Below the pieces are notes generated by a model. That model saw only the letters and a list, made by a program, of their open reading frames with translations. It had not been told where the DNA came from and ran no database searches. A stretch of DNA of 64,000 bases from Pantoea sp. Lij88 (GTDB lineage: Bacteria; Pseudomonadota; Gammaproteobacteria; Enterobacterales; Enterobacteriaceae): NCBI RefSeq assembly GCF_030062155.1, contig NZ_CP118269.1, forward strand, positions 3,410,001 to 3,474,000, read 5' to 3'. This document shows, in pieces, positions 28,237 to 36,998 of the stretch; positions within the stretch are counted from its first letter, which is position 1, and each line of letters begins with the position of its first letter. The translations under genes were made by a program, and so were the position numbers.

Positions 28237-28533
28237 TCTGATGCTCAGCCGCCATTTGCCGGGTGGATGTTACGCCCGGCATGTTTGATCCCAACAGATT
28301 ATGCTCATAGCAATCGGTGCAGCGTCTCCAGTCTGGTCACTTCCGATTCACCCACAAAACCGCCCACTCTTCTCTCTCATATTGCTTTCCCGTCATTCCC
28401 GATAATTTCATAAATTTACTTTCAGGTGGTCAGTCTGACCGTCCGGTTGTGGCCATGTTTTAATATTTACATGGCATAGTGCCTTTGCTTAGATGATAAC
28501 TGACAAGGTGAATCACTGATTAAGCGGAACCTT

Positions 28534-30051
28534 ATGATGATGAAGGCGCTGACTGAGCGGCAACTGACAATTATGCGACAGCTTATTTCTCATAACAGTT
28601 ATGTGAGCCTGCACTCTATTTCAGAAAAAACAGCCATCACCACCCGAACCTTACGCCGCGACATCGCGGATATTAATGAAAAACTTTCTGACCAGGGAAT
28701 CAATCTCAGCGGGAAAAGTGGGAGAGGGATCACAATTAAATTCGCTGATGCGCAGTCAGAAATAGCCGCGCGCCGGATTTTCTCAACCGAAGTGGATGAT
28801 TTCAGCAGTAACTTCCGGATGCTGAAAATAGCGTCTGATTTATTAATGTTGTCACCCAAAAGTTCATCGATCAGCGAACTGGCGGATAAATATTTTATCA
28901 GTCGCGCTTCAATAGTGAATGATTTAAAAACATTGGAAGCCTGGTTACATCAGTTTGATTTAACCTTATTAAAAAGTCGTGTCGGCACCAGCATAAAAGG
29001 CAGTGACCAGAATATTCGCATGGCGATGAAAGCGCTGGTATTAAAATCGATTTATAACCGTCAGGACATGATGGAAAGCCGCCTGGATGAAAGCACACTA
29101 CAGGAGCTTTCAGAGAAGTTTGGTCAGCAGGCTGTCCATTTTACCCTGCAATTAATTAATTTTATTGAACAACAGCTGCAATACACGATTAGCGATCCTT
29201 ACTACATCAATTTATTTACCCATATTCTGGTGCTGATCCACCGGAGTCACTCGCCGATGTACAAGACAGACGCCCGCGCGGTGACCATGAGCCGGGTCAG
29301 CGACCATCACGCCTGGCAGGTTTCGCTGGCGGTGATAGAACGCATCGAGACCGCTTACAATACGATACTGGTGGCCGAAGAGTCACACTCCATCTATCAA
29401 TATCTGGTCTCTTCCGGCAAGGCGGGCGGCGAGACGCCACAGCACGATGACTCGCTGATATCCGAACGTGAAACCCGCTTTGCGGAGGCGCTGATTGCCC
29501 GTGTAGCCCAGCGCATCAACATTGAGATCACCACCGACCGGAACCTGCAGGCTTCGCTGTCCTCGCATATCAAGCCGATGCTGAACCGCCTGAGATATCA
29601 CATCCGGATTAAAAATCCGCTGCTGCATGATATCCAGACCGAGCTGGGAACGGTGTTCGCCGCCGTCAAAGCGGTCATCAGCCAGCTGACGCAGGAGTAC
29701 AGCCTGGATGAGATCAGTGATGATGAGGTGGCGTACCTGACGGTGCATATTCAGGCCGCCATCGAAAACAGCATCAAGGTAAAACGGGTACTGCTGGTCT
29801 GCTCAAGCGGTCTGGGCACCTCGCAGCTACTTTACGGACGGATTATCCGCGCCTTTCCTGACTGGAAGATTATCGACATCGTGCCAGGGAAAAACATCGC
29901 AGATTCTTTGAAACGACATGAGTGTGACGTAGTGATCTCCACCATCCGGCTGGAGCCGCTGGAAAAACCGGTGGTCTATGTCTCGGCCCTGTTTTCGGCG
30001 AAAGATATCGCAAGAGTAACGGAATGTCTGGTATCGAATTCGATTAATTAA
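28534..30051 (+). CDS. PRD-containing PTS-type transcriptional activator
   Basis: 505-residue regulator of the BglG/MtlR/LicR type: an N-terminal DeoR-like helix-turn-helix (ISEKTAITTRTLRRDIADINEKL), a second helix-turn-helix (SISELADKYFISRASIVNDLKTLE), two PTS regulation domains with phosphorylatable histidines (about 170-400, for example LFTHILVLIHRSHSP), and a C-terminal EIIB-like domain with VLLVCSSGLGTSQLLYGRI. It lacks the usual final EIIA domain, but an EIIA is encoded 15 bases downstream as a separate gene. It likely activates the operon in response to its PTS sugar. Confidence 0.87.
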   Translation: MMMKALTERQLTIMRQLISHNSYVSLHSISEKTAITTRTLRRDIADINEKLSDQGINLSGKSGRGITIKFADAQSEIAARRIFSTEVDDFSSNFRMLKIASDLLMLSPKSSSISELADKYFISRASIVNDLKTLEAWLHQFDLTLLKSRVGTSIKGSDQNIRMAMKALVLKSIYNRQDMMESRLDESTLQELSEKFGQQAVHFTLQLINFIEQQLQYTISDPYYINLFTHILVLIHRSHSPMYKTDARAVTMSRVSDHHAWQVSLAVIERIETAYNTILVAEESHSIYQYLVSSGKAGGETPQHDDSLISERETRFAEALIARVAQRINIEITTDRNLQASLSSHIKPMLNRLRYHIRIKNPLLHDIQTELGTVFAAVKAVISQLTQEYSLDEISDDEVAYLTVHIQAAIENSIKVKRVLLVCSSGLGTSQLLYGRIIRAFPDWKIIDIVPGKNIADSLKRHECDVVISTIRLEPLEKPVVYVSALFSAKDIARVTECLVSNSIN

Positions 30052-30066
30052 TAATGGAGAATCAAG

Positions 30067-30540
30067 ATGACTACAGCCGTGGCTATTAATGAAGTCCTGA
30101 CAGAAGAATGTATTATTCTCAATGTCGATTGCCAGACGAAAGAGCAGATTATTTCTCAGCTGACCGATCTGCTCTGCCAGACCGGCGCGGTCACCGATAA
30201 ATCCGCATTTCTGAACGATGTTTATCTGCGTGAAGAATTAGGCTCCACCGGTTTTGAAAATCACATTGCTATTCCGCACGGCAAATCTGCTGCCGTAGCC
30301 AAAACCCGGATTGCCGTAGGCCGTTTACGTCGGGATATTCCGTGGGAGACCATCGATGGCACCAAAGTCCGGCTGGTTATTCTCTTCGCGGTAAAAGAGT
30401 CCGATAAAGATGTCGGCCATATTAAAATGCTCGCCAAAATATCCATTGCGTTAGGTGATGAAGATGTGGTCGAGCAATTACTGAATGTGCAACACCGCGA
30501 AGAGATGTTTCATCTGTTGTTATCCCGCTCGGGAGCCTGA
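30067..30540 (+). CDS. PTS EIIA component, fructose/mannitol type
   Basis: 157-residue cytoplasmic phosphocarrier. The phosphorylated histidine is H71 in HIAIPHGKSAAV, and the family pattern REELGSTGFENHIAIPHGK is intact. It takes phosphate from HPr and gives it to the EIIB domain of the downstream EIIBC protein, and probably also to the PRD regulator upstream. The gene is 15 bases after the regulator and 108 bases before EIIBC. Confidence 0.93.
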   Translation: MTTAVAINEVLTEECIILNVDCQTKEQIISQLTDLLCQTGAVTDKSAFLNDVYLREELGSTGFENHIAIPHGKSAAVAKTRIAVGRLRRDIPWETIDGTKVRLVILFAVKESDKDVGHIKMLAKISIALGDEDVVEQLLNVQHREEMFHLLLSRSGA

Positions 30541-30648
30541 ATAAACCGGAGATATCTATGAAATAAAAAACTAAAGGAGGTATTCCAGGTTGTAGCCATC
30601 CCTTCAGACCGAAAAACATAAATATAAAATTTTCACTGGAGAACGTTT
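30541..30648 (+). other. Leader between EIIA and EIIBC genes with orphan ribosome site
   Basis: A 108-base gap inside the operon. It holds a minimal frame ATG-AAA-TAA with GGAG upstream (30557-30565) and a near-perfect anti-16S match TAAAGGAGGT (about 30572-30581) that is not followed by any usable coding frame. The EIIBC start has its own GGAG. The unused strong site could pause ribosomes or mark a lost gene. Confidence 0.4.
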
Positions 30649-32073
30649 ATGAACATCATTGCCATTACCGCCTGTCCTACAGGTGTCGCCCACACCTACC
30701 TTGCCGAAAGTAATTTAAAAAAAGCGGCTAAAAAACTGGGCCTGAATGTATTAGTCGAAACCCAGGGCGCAATCGAAAGCGAATATATTTTCAGCGACGA
30801 CGATATTCATCAGGCCGACGTAGTATTAATCGCCGCAGATAAGAAAGTTGAGATGGCGCGCTTCCAGCACAAAAACGTGATCGAGGTCCCCGTCACCCGT
30901 GCCGCAAAAGACGCTGAAGGTCTGTTAAGCGCCATTGTGAACGGTGAACTGGCGCCCAGGCTGGTCGATTCTGCCCCACAGAACAATGCGTCTGAACCGG
31001 CTAACAGTGCCCGCGAGGCGTCAGGTTCCCGTTCCTGGATCTCAGAGATTTATGTGCACCTGATCACCGGTGTGAACCTGATGATCCCGTTTGTGGTGGC
31101 TGGCGGCATTCTGATCGCCCTGAGTTTTTCATTCGGAATTACGGCGGCCACACCAGGGGACGCTAATTTCAGCCCGATAGCGAAGATGCTTTCGGACATC
31201 GGTGGCGGTTCTGCCTTTGCCCTGATGCTGCCGATTCTTGCGCTGGGGATCAGCCAGTCCATCAGCGGCAAAGCGGGCATCGTGGCGGGCGCGGTGGGCG
31301 GGATGATGGCGATCCACACCGGCTCCGGCTTCCTTGGCGCGCTGATTGCCGGCTTCCTGGCCGGATACATCACGCTGCTCATCACCAACCATATTCACCT
31401 GCCCAAAGCGGTCGCCGGGTTAAAACCGATTTTAATTGTGCCGCTGCTGAGCGTGCTACTGACCGGCGCACTGATGGTGCTGCTGATTGGTGAGCCAATC
31501 AAAATGCTGCTCGGCTGGCTGACCGCCTTCCTCACTTCGCTGGGTAACACCAACGCGGCGATCCTTGGTCTGCTGTTCGGCATGATGGTGGCGTTTGATA
31601 TGGGCGGCCCGCTGAATAAAACCGTCTGTATGTTTGCGATTGGCCTGATGTCGAGCGGGATTTACGGACCGATTGCGGCCTGCATGGCGGCGGGCATGGT
31701 GCCGCCGCTGGGCATCGCGCTGGCGACCACCCTCTTCCGCCGCAAGTTTACCGAGCAGGAGCGCGAGACCGGCAAGGTCACCTACATCCTCGGCCTCTCA
31801 TTCATTACCGAAGGCGCGATCCCTTACGCGGTTGCCGATCCGCTGCGCGTCATCCCGGCCATTGTGGCGGGTTCCGGATTAGCGGGCGCCCTGTCGATGA
31901 TGCTGGGCTGCGCTTCCCGCGCTCCACACGGCGGCATTTTCGTCATCTTCATTCCTAACGTGATCAGCAACGTCATGGGTTATCTGTTTGCGATTGCCGC
32001 AGGCAGTTTGCTGACGGCGCTCATTCTGTTGTTCCTGAAAAAAGATATCTCCGTTCCTGCAAAACAAGGATAA
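30649..32073 (+). CDS. PTS EIIBC component, fructose family
   Basis: 474-residue membrane permease. Residues 1-100 form the EIIB domain with phosphocysteine C9 in ITACPTGVAHTYLAE. A linker (105-130) leads to the EIIC domain of about nine membrane helices starting at YVHLITGVNLMIPFVVAGG; it contains FDMGGPLNKTVCMF and FITEGAIPYAVADP, the fructose-family substrate-site signatures. With the separate EIIA it takes up and phosphorylates a sugar; the coupled class II aldolase suggests a product that becomes a ketose phosphate or bisphosphate. Confidence 0.93.
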   Translation: MNIIAITACPTGVAHTYLAESNLKKAAKKLGLNVLVETQGAIESEYIFSDDDIHQADVVLIAADKKVEMARFQHKNVIEVPVTRAAKDAEGLLSAIVNGELAPRLVDSAPQNNASEPANSAREASGSRSWISEIYVHLITGVNLMIPFVVAGGILIALSFSFGITAATPGDANFSPIAKMLSDIGGGSAFALMLPILALGISQSISGKAGIVAGAVGGMMAIHTGSGFLGALIAGFLAGYITLLITNHIHLPKAVAGLKPILIVPLLSVLLTGALMVLLIGEPIKMLLGWLTAFLTSLGNTNAAILGLLFGMMVAFDMGGPLNKTVCMFAIGLMSSGIYGPIAACMAAGMVPPLGIALATTLFRRKFTEQERETGKVTYILGLSFITEGAIPYAVADPLRVIPAIVAGSGLAGALSMMLGCASRAPHGGIFVIFIPNVISNVMGYLFAIAAGSLLTALILLFLKKDISVPAKQG

Positions 32074-32078
32074 AACCT

Positions 32079-32939
32079 ATGCTTTACAACATGAAAGATC
32101 TGCTCAGCGTTGCCCAGCGTCATCAGTTTGGTGTGGGCGCGTTCAACATCGCCAGCGCAGAGTTTGCACGCGTGGCGGTTGAGACTGCCGAGCGACTGGA
32201 TTCCCCGCTGATTCTGGAGATTCATCCTGAAGAGATGGCGTTTACCGGCCCGGAATTCATCGGCTATCTGCGGACGCTGGCGATTCAGGCGCGTGTGCCG
32301 GTGGTGATCCATCTGGACCACGGCCGCACGCTGGAAGAGGTGATGAAGGCGATCTACGCCGGTTTTACCTCGGTGATGATTGACGCCTCGTCTCACCCTT
32401 TTGAGCAGAACATTGCGCTGACGAAAAAGATTGTCGAGATAGCGCACACGATTAATGTTTCTGTGGAAGCAGAGCTGGGCACCATTGGTGTGGCGGAAGG
32501 CAGCGGCGAAGGCGGCAGTAACGAGATTCTCTATACCGATCCGCAGCAGGCCGGGACCTTTGTCCGCGAGACCGGCACCGACACGCTGGCGGTCGCTATC
32601 GGTACCTCGCATGGCCTCTACCCCAAAGGGAAGCAGCCGAAGCTGGATATCGAGCGCCTGCAGCAGATCCGTAAGGTGGTCGATATCCCGCTGGTCCTGC
32701 ATGGCGGTTCGGGCAATAAAGACAGCGAGGTCGCGGAGTCGATCCGTTATGGCGTCGGGAAAATTAATATCTCCAGCGACATGAAGAAGGCGTTCTTCGT
32801 GGCGCTGGAACAGGAGCTGAAACAGGGCGGACACGAGCCTAATGCCTTGTTTGTTAAACCGATGAAGGCGGCGAGTGAAGTGGTCGCGGCGAAGATGGCG
32901 CTGTTTAATTCGGTGGGAAAAGCGGGGCTGTATCGGTAA
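32079..32939 (+). CDS. Class II ketose-bisphosphate aldolase (GatY/KbaY type)
   Basis: 286-residue zinc-dependent aldolase. The catalytic Asp80 and zinc ligand His81 are in VIHLDHGRT, with further ligands H178 (GTSHGLY) and H208 (LHGGSG); the VEAELGTIGVAEG segment is typical of tagatose- and fructose-bisphosphate aldolases. It starts five bases after EIIBC and closes the operon, so it should cleave the phosphorylated sugar product. Whether the substrate is tagatose-1,6-bisphosphate, fructose-1,6-bisphosphate or another sugar cannot be read. Confidence 0.92.
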   Translation: MLYNMKDLLSVAQRHQFGVGAFNIASAEFARVAVETAERLDSPLILEIHPEEMAFTGPEFIGYLRTLAIQARVPVVIHLDHGRTLEEVMKAIYAGFTSVMIDASSHPFEQNIALTKKIVEIAHTINVSVEAELGTIGVAEGSGEGGSNEILYTDPQQAGTFVRETGTDTLAVAIGTSHGLYPKGKQPKLDIERLQQIRKVVDIPLVLHGGSGNKDSEVAESIRYGVGKINISSDMKKAFFVALEQELKQGGHEPNALFVKPMKAASEVVAAKMALFNSVGKAGLYR

Positions 32940-33066
32940 GGGGTTGTGTGGTGGATGGCTGGGAGTTGAAGCTGGGAAAGGCACTGATGGATCAGTGTCT
33001 TTTTTGGGTTTTGAGAAGTGAGCTTTAAATAAGTATCAGGTCAGTAAGCAACAGCCATCGTCAGGC

Positions 33067-33342
33067 TCATCGCTCTTCTTTTGTATGCCACAGATCCACG
33101 ATGTAGATGGCATTATCACGAAGTTCGTAGTGAATCTCGTAGTCATCCAGTATCACCTTTCGAACTTCCCGAGGTTCATATCGAACCTGCTGTATGCCGA
33201 TTGCTGGGTGTGCCTTGAGGCCAGCACTGCCGGTTATCACGCGGTCTAAGACATCATCAGCATGCTGGCGGCTGTACTGAAGAGCAAAACGGTAGATGCG
33301 TTCCAGGTCATCCTGAGCTTTAAGCGTCCAGTAAATTTCCAT
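33067..33342 (-). CDS. ParE/RelE-type toxin
   Basis: 91-residue plasmid-stabilisation-type toxin: IYWTLKAQDDLERIYRFALQYSRQHAD at the N-terminus and YEPREVRKVILDDYEIHYEL-RDNAIYIVDLWHTKEER at the C-terminus fit the ParE/RelE fold. ParE homologues poison DNA gyrase and RelE homologues cut mRNA; which applies here is unclear, though the length and C-terminal motif look ParE-like. It is encoded three bases after its antitoxin. Confidence 0.85.
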   Translation of the reverse strand: MEIYWTLKAQDDLERIYRFALQYSRQHADDVLDRVITGSAGLKAHPAIGIQQVRYEPREVRKVILDDYEIHYELRDNAIYIVDLWHTKEER

Positions 33343-33345
33343 TTA

Positions 33346-33594
33346 TCAGCTTTTCTTTAAACGATCACCAAATTCAACAAGGTCCGAGTGACTTACTACA
33401 CGCCCGGCATCTACATCGGCAAGACCAGCCTGAATGCTGTGATGACGCCGTTCCCTTTCAGCCAGCATAGTGGTCAACGCTTCCTTGATGATCCAGCTTT
33501 TAGAACGATCCAGCTCCACAGCCAGATTTTCTACAGCATCAGCCAGCTCGGTGGGTATCTGTGCGCTAATGGTCTTTTTTGTAAGAGAACCCAT
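33346..33594 (-). CDS. CopG/ribbon-helix-helix antitoxin
   Basis: 82-residue antitoxin with an N-terminal ribbon-helix-helix domain (KKTISAQIPTELADAVENLAVELDRSKSWIIKEAL) that binds operator DNA, and an acidic C-terminal tail (SHSDLVEFGDRL) that should wrap the toxin. It is placed first in the operon, three bases before the toxin, as is usual. Tandem repeats just upstream are its probable operator. Confidence 0.85.
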   Translation of the reverse strand: MGSLTKKTISAQIPTELADAVENLAVELDRSKSWIIKEALTTMLAERERRHHSIQAGLADVDAGRVVSHSDLVEFGDRLKKS

Positions 33595-33607
33595 AAGGAT
33601 TACCTCG

Positions 33608-33626
33608 GTTAATAACAGTTAATAAC
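33608..33626. promoter_or_regulatory. Tandem operator repeats of the toxin-antitoxin unit
   Basis: GTTAATAAC occurs twice, at 33608-33616 and 33618-33626, 14 bases upstream of the antitoxin start. A ten-base periodic direct repeat fits cooperative binding of ribbon-helix-helix dimers on one DNA face. Confidence 0.65.
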
Positions 33627-33761
33627 TTCTATTAAGTCTAGCATGGGGTTCTTTATAAAAACATCAGATCGCATTTTGAGGGCAGCATCCTGAGGCTGGC
33701 TTTGCCTTTCTGGTCACCTAAGGACTGGTCTCATAAATCACTACGAGATCTCACTATACCG

Positions 33762-33800
33762 GGAGGACATGAACCTGATTCAATGTTTACGAAACCGATG
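33762..33800 (+). pseudogene. Fragment of a class II aldolase C-terminus
   Basis: Thirteen codons read GGHEPDSMFTKPM, close to GGHEPNALFVKPM in the aldolase 940 bases upstream (9 of 13 residues, 29 of 39 bases). Flanking sequence on both sides is unrelated, so it is a scar of a second aldolase copy. The surrounding 33627-33899 holds no other gene. Confidence 0.55.
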
Positions 33801-33899
33801 CACGGGCGATCGTCCTCGTCAGCCAGGTTCCTGCTATCAGAGGGTTTGATTGCACCAAAGTGGCTGGGTCGGTGGAGGATTCAGTGTGATGAGGTTTGT

Positions 33900-34718
33900 T
33901 TACTCGTCGGCTGAAACGTCAGCTGGGGACGCTGAGAGAATAGCGCAGCGTTTATCCAGTAGAGACTCAACGGACGCCCGGTTGCCCTTATCCCAGCCGC
34001 GCCGGGTGGTTAGCAGGATAAACCCTTTTTCTCCCGAGAACGTCGCCGGAATAAGCGCCACACCAGACTTTGCCAGCTGCGGTGGCGACAGATGGAAATA
34101 GTGCGCCACTGAGGAAACTGGATAGATCCCCATCGCCGACGGCTGCATAACGCGACGGGCATAGTAGGTGTGGTTCAGCAAACGGTCGGGCAAGGGTCGC
34201 CAGTCATTATGAATAAAGGGGCGCTCGGCCTGAAGCTGGCGATAGACATCTTCCCGCAGGCAGGTCAGATGAATATGCAGTTGATTCTGGCTGCGGCCAT
34301 AAGCGGAATTCAGCGCCATGCCGAGCCGATCCTCAGGCACTTCAGCACCATAGGCCGCCATAAGACGATAACGCATTAACCAGGCGTAGCCGAAATAATC
34401 GGGACCTCCGGGACGCGACAGCGCAATGCTCTCAATGCCGGACATCGCCACCGTGGGCACCAGAATAAAGTGCAGCCTGTGGCGAGGGTTCTGGATGATG
34501 CTGTAGCCCTGTGTTTTGTCCTGCGGCAGATAGATTTGCTGGCAGGGTGCCGGATCGCGACGATAGTGATAGTTATTCATGCAGAGGTCATGCGTGACCG
34601 TCCACAGCGCGTCAGAGCGAGCGCATCCTGTCAGTAGCAGCGCGATGACCAGCGACAGAGAACGGCATCGCCATAACAATGTCCCGTTTAGTGGATTGTA
34701 TCCGGTCAGGCAACTCAA
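33900..34718 (-). CDS. cdh: CDP-diacylglycerol diphosphatase (Cdh)
   Basis: Hydrolyses CDP-diacylglycerol to phosphatidate and CMP at the inner membrane. The 272-residue protein has an N-terminal hydrophobic segment with a possible lipobox (ALLLTGC), then the Cdh family parts CQQIYLPQDKTQGYSIIQNPRHRLHFILVPT and the HIT-like catalytic NSAYGRSQNQLHIHLTCL with the histidine pair. The reading frame begins at a TTG (34718); a later in-frame TTG is also possible, so the exact N-terminus is uncertain. Confidence 0.88.
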   Translation of the reverse strand: MSCLTGYNPLNGTLLWRCRSLSLVIALLLTGCARSDALWTVTHDLCMNNYHYRRDPAPCQQIYLPQDKTQGYSIIQNPRHRLHFILVPTVAMSGIESIALSRPGGPDYFGYAWLMRYRLMAAYGAEVPEDRLGMALNSAYGRSQNQLHIHLTCLREDVYRQLQAERPFIHNDWRPLPDRLLNHTYYARRVMQPSAMGIYPVSSVAHYFHLSPPQLAKSGVALIPATFSGEKGFILLTTRRGWDKGNRASVESLLDKRCAILSASPADVSADE

Positions 34719-34898
34719 TGCAGGTACAACCTCATCAGCAAGGGTTCATATTGGGGGAACGTTTATGCAGTTTAGCATGGAGCCGGTGGTGATCTGCTTC
34801 AACGGACGCAACTCACAGAATGTTCTCGTGAGCATGCATTGAATCTCATACTTTTTAAGAGCATGATCGCAATAATTATCCGTTGCTTAGCCCTGACT

Positions 34899-35771
34899 AT
34901 GACTCCAGCCAAATCACTTCAGACTGCCATTTCCGATGTCGCGGTCTGGCGCAAAGGCGATCAATTCGCCCCTTATAAACCTCTATTGCTGCTCTATGTA
35001 TTATCCCAGTACAGGAAAGGACATTCGCGACTATTTAACTATGGAAATGAGATTGACGAGCCGTTAACCAGGCTGCTGATTGAGTTTGGTCCGAAAAGGC
35101 GAGAGTACTATCCAAATATGCCTTTCTGGCGGTTAAGAACAGATGGATTCTGGACGCTCGAAAACTCAGAGAACTGCAGACCACGTAAAGGTAACATCCA
35201 GCCGACTAAGCGCGAGCTGATTGAAAATCAGGTTAGCGGCGGATTTGATGAGGAGAATTATCAAACGCTGCAAAAAAATCCAGCCCTGATCGACAAACTG
35301 GCGCAGCAGATTCTGACTGAGCGCTTTCCCGAGAGTCTCCAGATTAAACTGGCCGAACTGTTAGGTTTCGATTTAGTCACGCTGATGAGAACTCGCGACC
35401 CTCGCTTTCGCGACATGATTTTACGGGCTTATCACTCACAATGCGCCATTTGCGGGTATGACCTTCGACTGGATGGAGCGCTGGTCGGACTTGAGGCGTC
35501 GCACATACGCTGGAAGCAATATGGTGGCCCTTGTGAAGTCAATAACGGACTGGCCCTCTGCTCCGTACACCATTCTGCATTCGATAAAGGCGCTATCGGT
35601 ATTGATGAAAACCTGAAGATTCAGATATCAGGTGGAGTCAATCGTAGCCCCATTGTGGATCAGCTTTTCTGGGCGCTTGAGGGGCAAAGGCTTCATCTGC
35701 CTAAAGATAAAATGCTGTGGCCTGCTGAGCGGTTTATTGAGTGGCATCAGACACAGGTGTTTAAAGCCTGA
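34899..35771 (+). CDS. Putative phosphorothioate-DNA-binding HNH restriction endonuclease
   Basis: 290 residues. The N-terminal part (VWRKGDQFAPYKPLLLLYVL, then EFGPKRREYYPNMPFWRLRTDGFW) has the pattern of sulfur-binding-domain nucleases (SprMcrA/ScoMcrA-like), type IV enzymes that cut DNA carrying phosphorothioate links. The C-terminal HNH domain shows CAICGYDLRLDGALVGLEASHIRW and NNGLALCSVHHSAFD. No dnd modification genes are in the window, as expected for an enzyme attacking foreign modified DNA. The start is uncertain; 34863 is an alternative with a TAAGAG site. Confidence 0.75.
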   Translation: MTPAKSLQTAISDVAVWRKGDQFAPYKPLLLLYVLSQYRKGHSRLFNYGNEIDEPLTRLLIEFGPKRREYYPNMPFWRLRTDGFWTLENSENCRPRKGNIQPTKRELIENQVSGGFDEENYQTLQKNPALIDKLAQQILTERFPESLQIKLAELLGFDLVTLMRTRDPRFRDMILRAYHSQCAICGYDLRLDGALVGLEASHIRWKQYGGPCEVNNGLALCSVHHSAFDKGAIGIDENLKIQISGGVNRSPIVDQLFWALEGQRLHLPKDKMLWPAERFIEWHQTQVFKA

Positions 35772-36064
35772 GGGGATAAAAGCCGCCTCAGCATCCCGTT
35801 AATTATGTAGATGGCAAATGTCGGCAAAGGCTGAATATTCGCTTTTGTTAATGAATAGTATGCTGACGCATTCACTTTGTATGAAGTCGATATAACGTTG
35901 ACGTCGGGGATAGTATTTCTTTGCAGTCGGGCATTAAGGCGTCAGGCTGCAATACGGCGAACGTGGCCAACAGTGAAGAAGGTTTGGCAACGGATGTGCT
36001 GGTATAAGCGTTCTGTTCATGATAGTTAACCGCTCCCGATGCGATATCGGGAGCGGCTTCTCAT

Positions 36065-36394
36065 TCAGACGATTTTCTTTTTACCTGATATAACCTGAAT
36101 AAACTCCTGCACCTGCTTTTGCTTCCTCGCCGACAGCTTACATACCTGGCGCAGCGACTGCATTAGTTCGCTCTCCTGCCGGGCGGTTAGCACAATACAG
36201 CCTTCCATTACCTTTACATCTACTGCTGTACCCGTAGCAAAACCGGCTGCTTCCAGCCATTGCCCTTTCATGGTGATGGCGGGAATCCGGCTATAGTCCG
36301 GATAGCGACTCGCGTAGCCAACCGTTCATTGACGGTTATTTGCCGGGGTGACTTCTGATTCTGAGGGTTGTGCAATAGAATGGGCGTCAGTCAT
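36065..36394 (-). pseudogene. symE: SymE-type toxin gene interrupted by a TGA codon
   Basis: SymE is an SOS-induced toxin in E. coli, controlled by LexA and the antisense RNA SymR. From an ATG at 36394 the frame reads MTDAHSIAQPSESEV, continues as PANNRQ, meets TGA at 36326-36328, then continues as [23 protein letters not shown] and on to the 68-residue tail ending at 36065. The flanks of the stop match SymE, where the next residue is leucine, so one base change (TTA to TGA) explains it. A downstream ATG at 36271 could still make a truncated AbrB-like half. Confidence 0.85.
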
Positions 36395-36471
36395 GATTAC
36401 TATTCTCCGTAAATAGTAGTTGTGATTAGCGGCGCGGGTGTGTTGCAGCACATCCGCACCGCGCTAAATAC

Positions 36472-36487
36472 CTGTATATATCATCAG
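36472..36487. promoter_or_regulatory. LexA box upstream of symE
   Basis: CTGTATATATCATCAG fits CTG-N10-CAG with an AT-rich centre, 78 bases upstream of the symE start, where E. coli symE also has LexA control. SOS induction is predicted. Confidence 0.7.
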
Positions 36488-36568
36488 GAATGAGAAGGAA
36501 AGTCCAGCTTAAAAAAGCCTTGAATAATCTATTTATAAAATAATTTTGATATAAAGCTTAAGGGCTTT

Positions 36569-36846
36569 TTAGCAGGAGATAATAAGAAGCGCACCAGAAA
36601 GAGGCGTAAGAAAATAAGAATCATGATTTTTACGTGAGGCTTTTTTACCTGCGCTGGCTGCACGTTCGGATTTTATTTTTTTCCAGTAATGCAGCAGCGC
36701 TTTTTTCACCGCTGATTAATTCCGGATTTTCTACACGCCACTGGGCGGTAAGTTGACCACGTAATGCTTTAGCCAGAATTGATTGCGTCAAAAGCGCATT
36801 GCTGGCCTGTTATAAGCTCGCTGTGTAGCTTCAATCGTTTGAATTT
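36569..36846 (-). pseudogene. hsdS: Type I restriction specificity subunit hsdS, C-terminal relic
   Basis: Minus-strand translation gives TIEATQRAY, a one-base deletion near 36812, [44 protein letters not shown], a one-base gain in a run of A near 36680, and [15 protein letters not shown]. This is the typical C-terminal tail of enterobacterial HsdS. The rest of hsdS, hsdM and hsdR are gone. hsdS beside symE matches the E. coli immigration control region, so this is a decayed relic of that locus. Confidence 0.85.
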
Positions 36847-36998
36847 AATTCTTGCAATGACTTGTAACTTTGTAATTCTCTAGCCTAAAGACATAGCTTA
36901 CAAATAATTGACATCACCATTGCTTGTTGCATCGTAAAGGAGTAAATGCTCTTTTAGTACAATGAGCAAACAAAGCTGCATAGCATCAATGATGTATA

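Noticed and set aside
31980..32984. 334-codon minus-strand frame over the aldolase gene
   Set aside because: It lies antisense to the clear class II aldolase, whose catalytic residues are intact; the frame has no recognisable domain.
34899..36064. A complete Dnd/Ssp phosphorothioate system
   Set aside because: Only the reader nuclease is present; no dndBCDE or ssp homologues appear in the window.
35772..36064. A gene between the HNH nuclease gene and symE
   Set aside because: Only short frames with no ribosome site; a GCTCCCGATGCGATATCGGGAGC hairpin-like repeat near 36032-36054 suggests a terminator instead.
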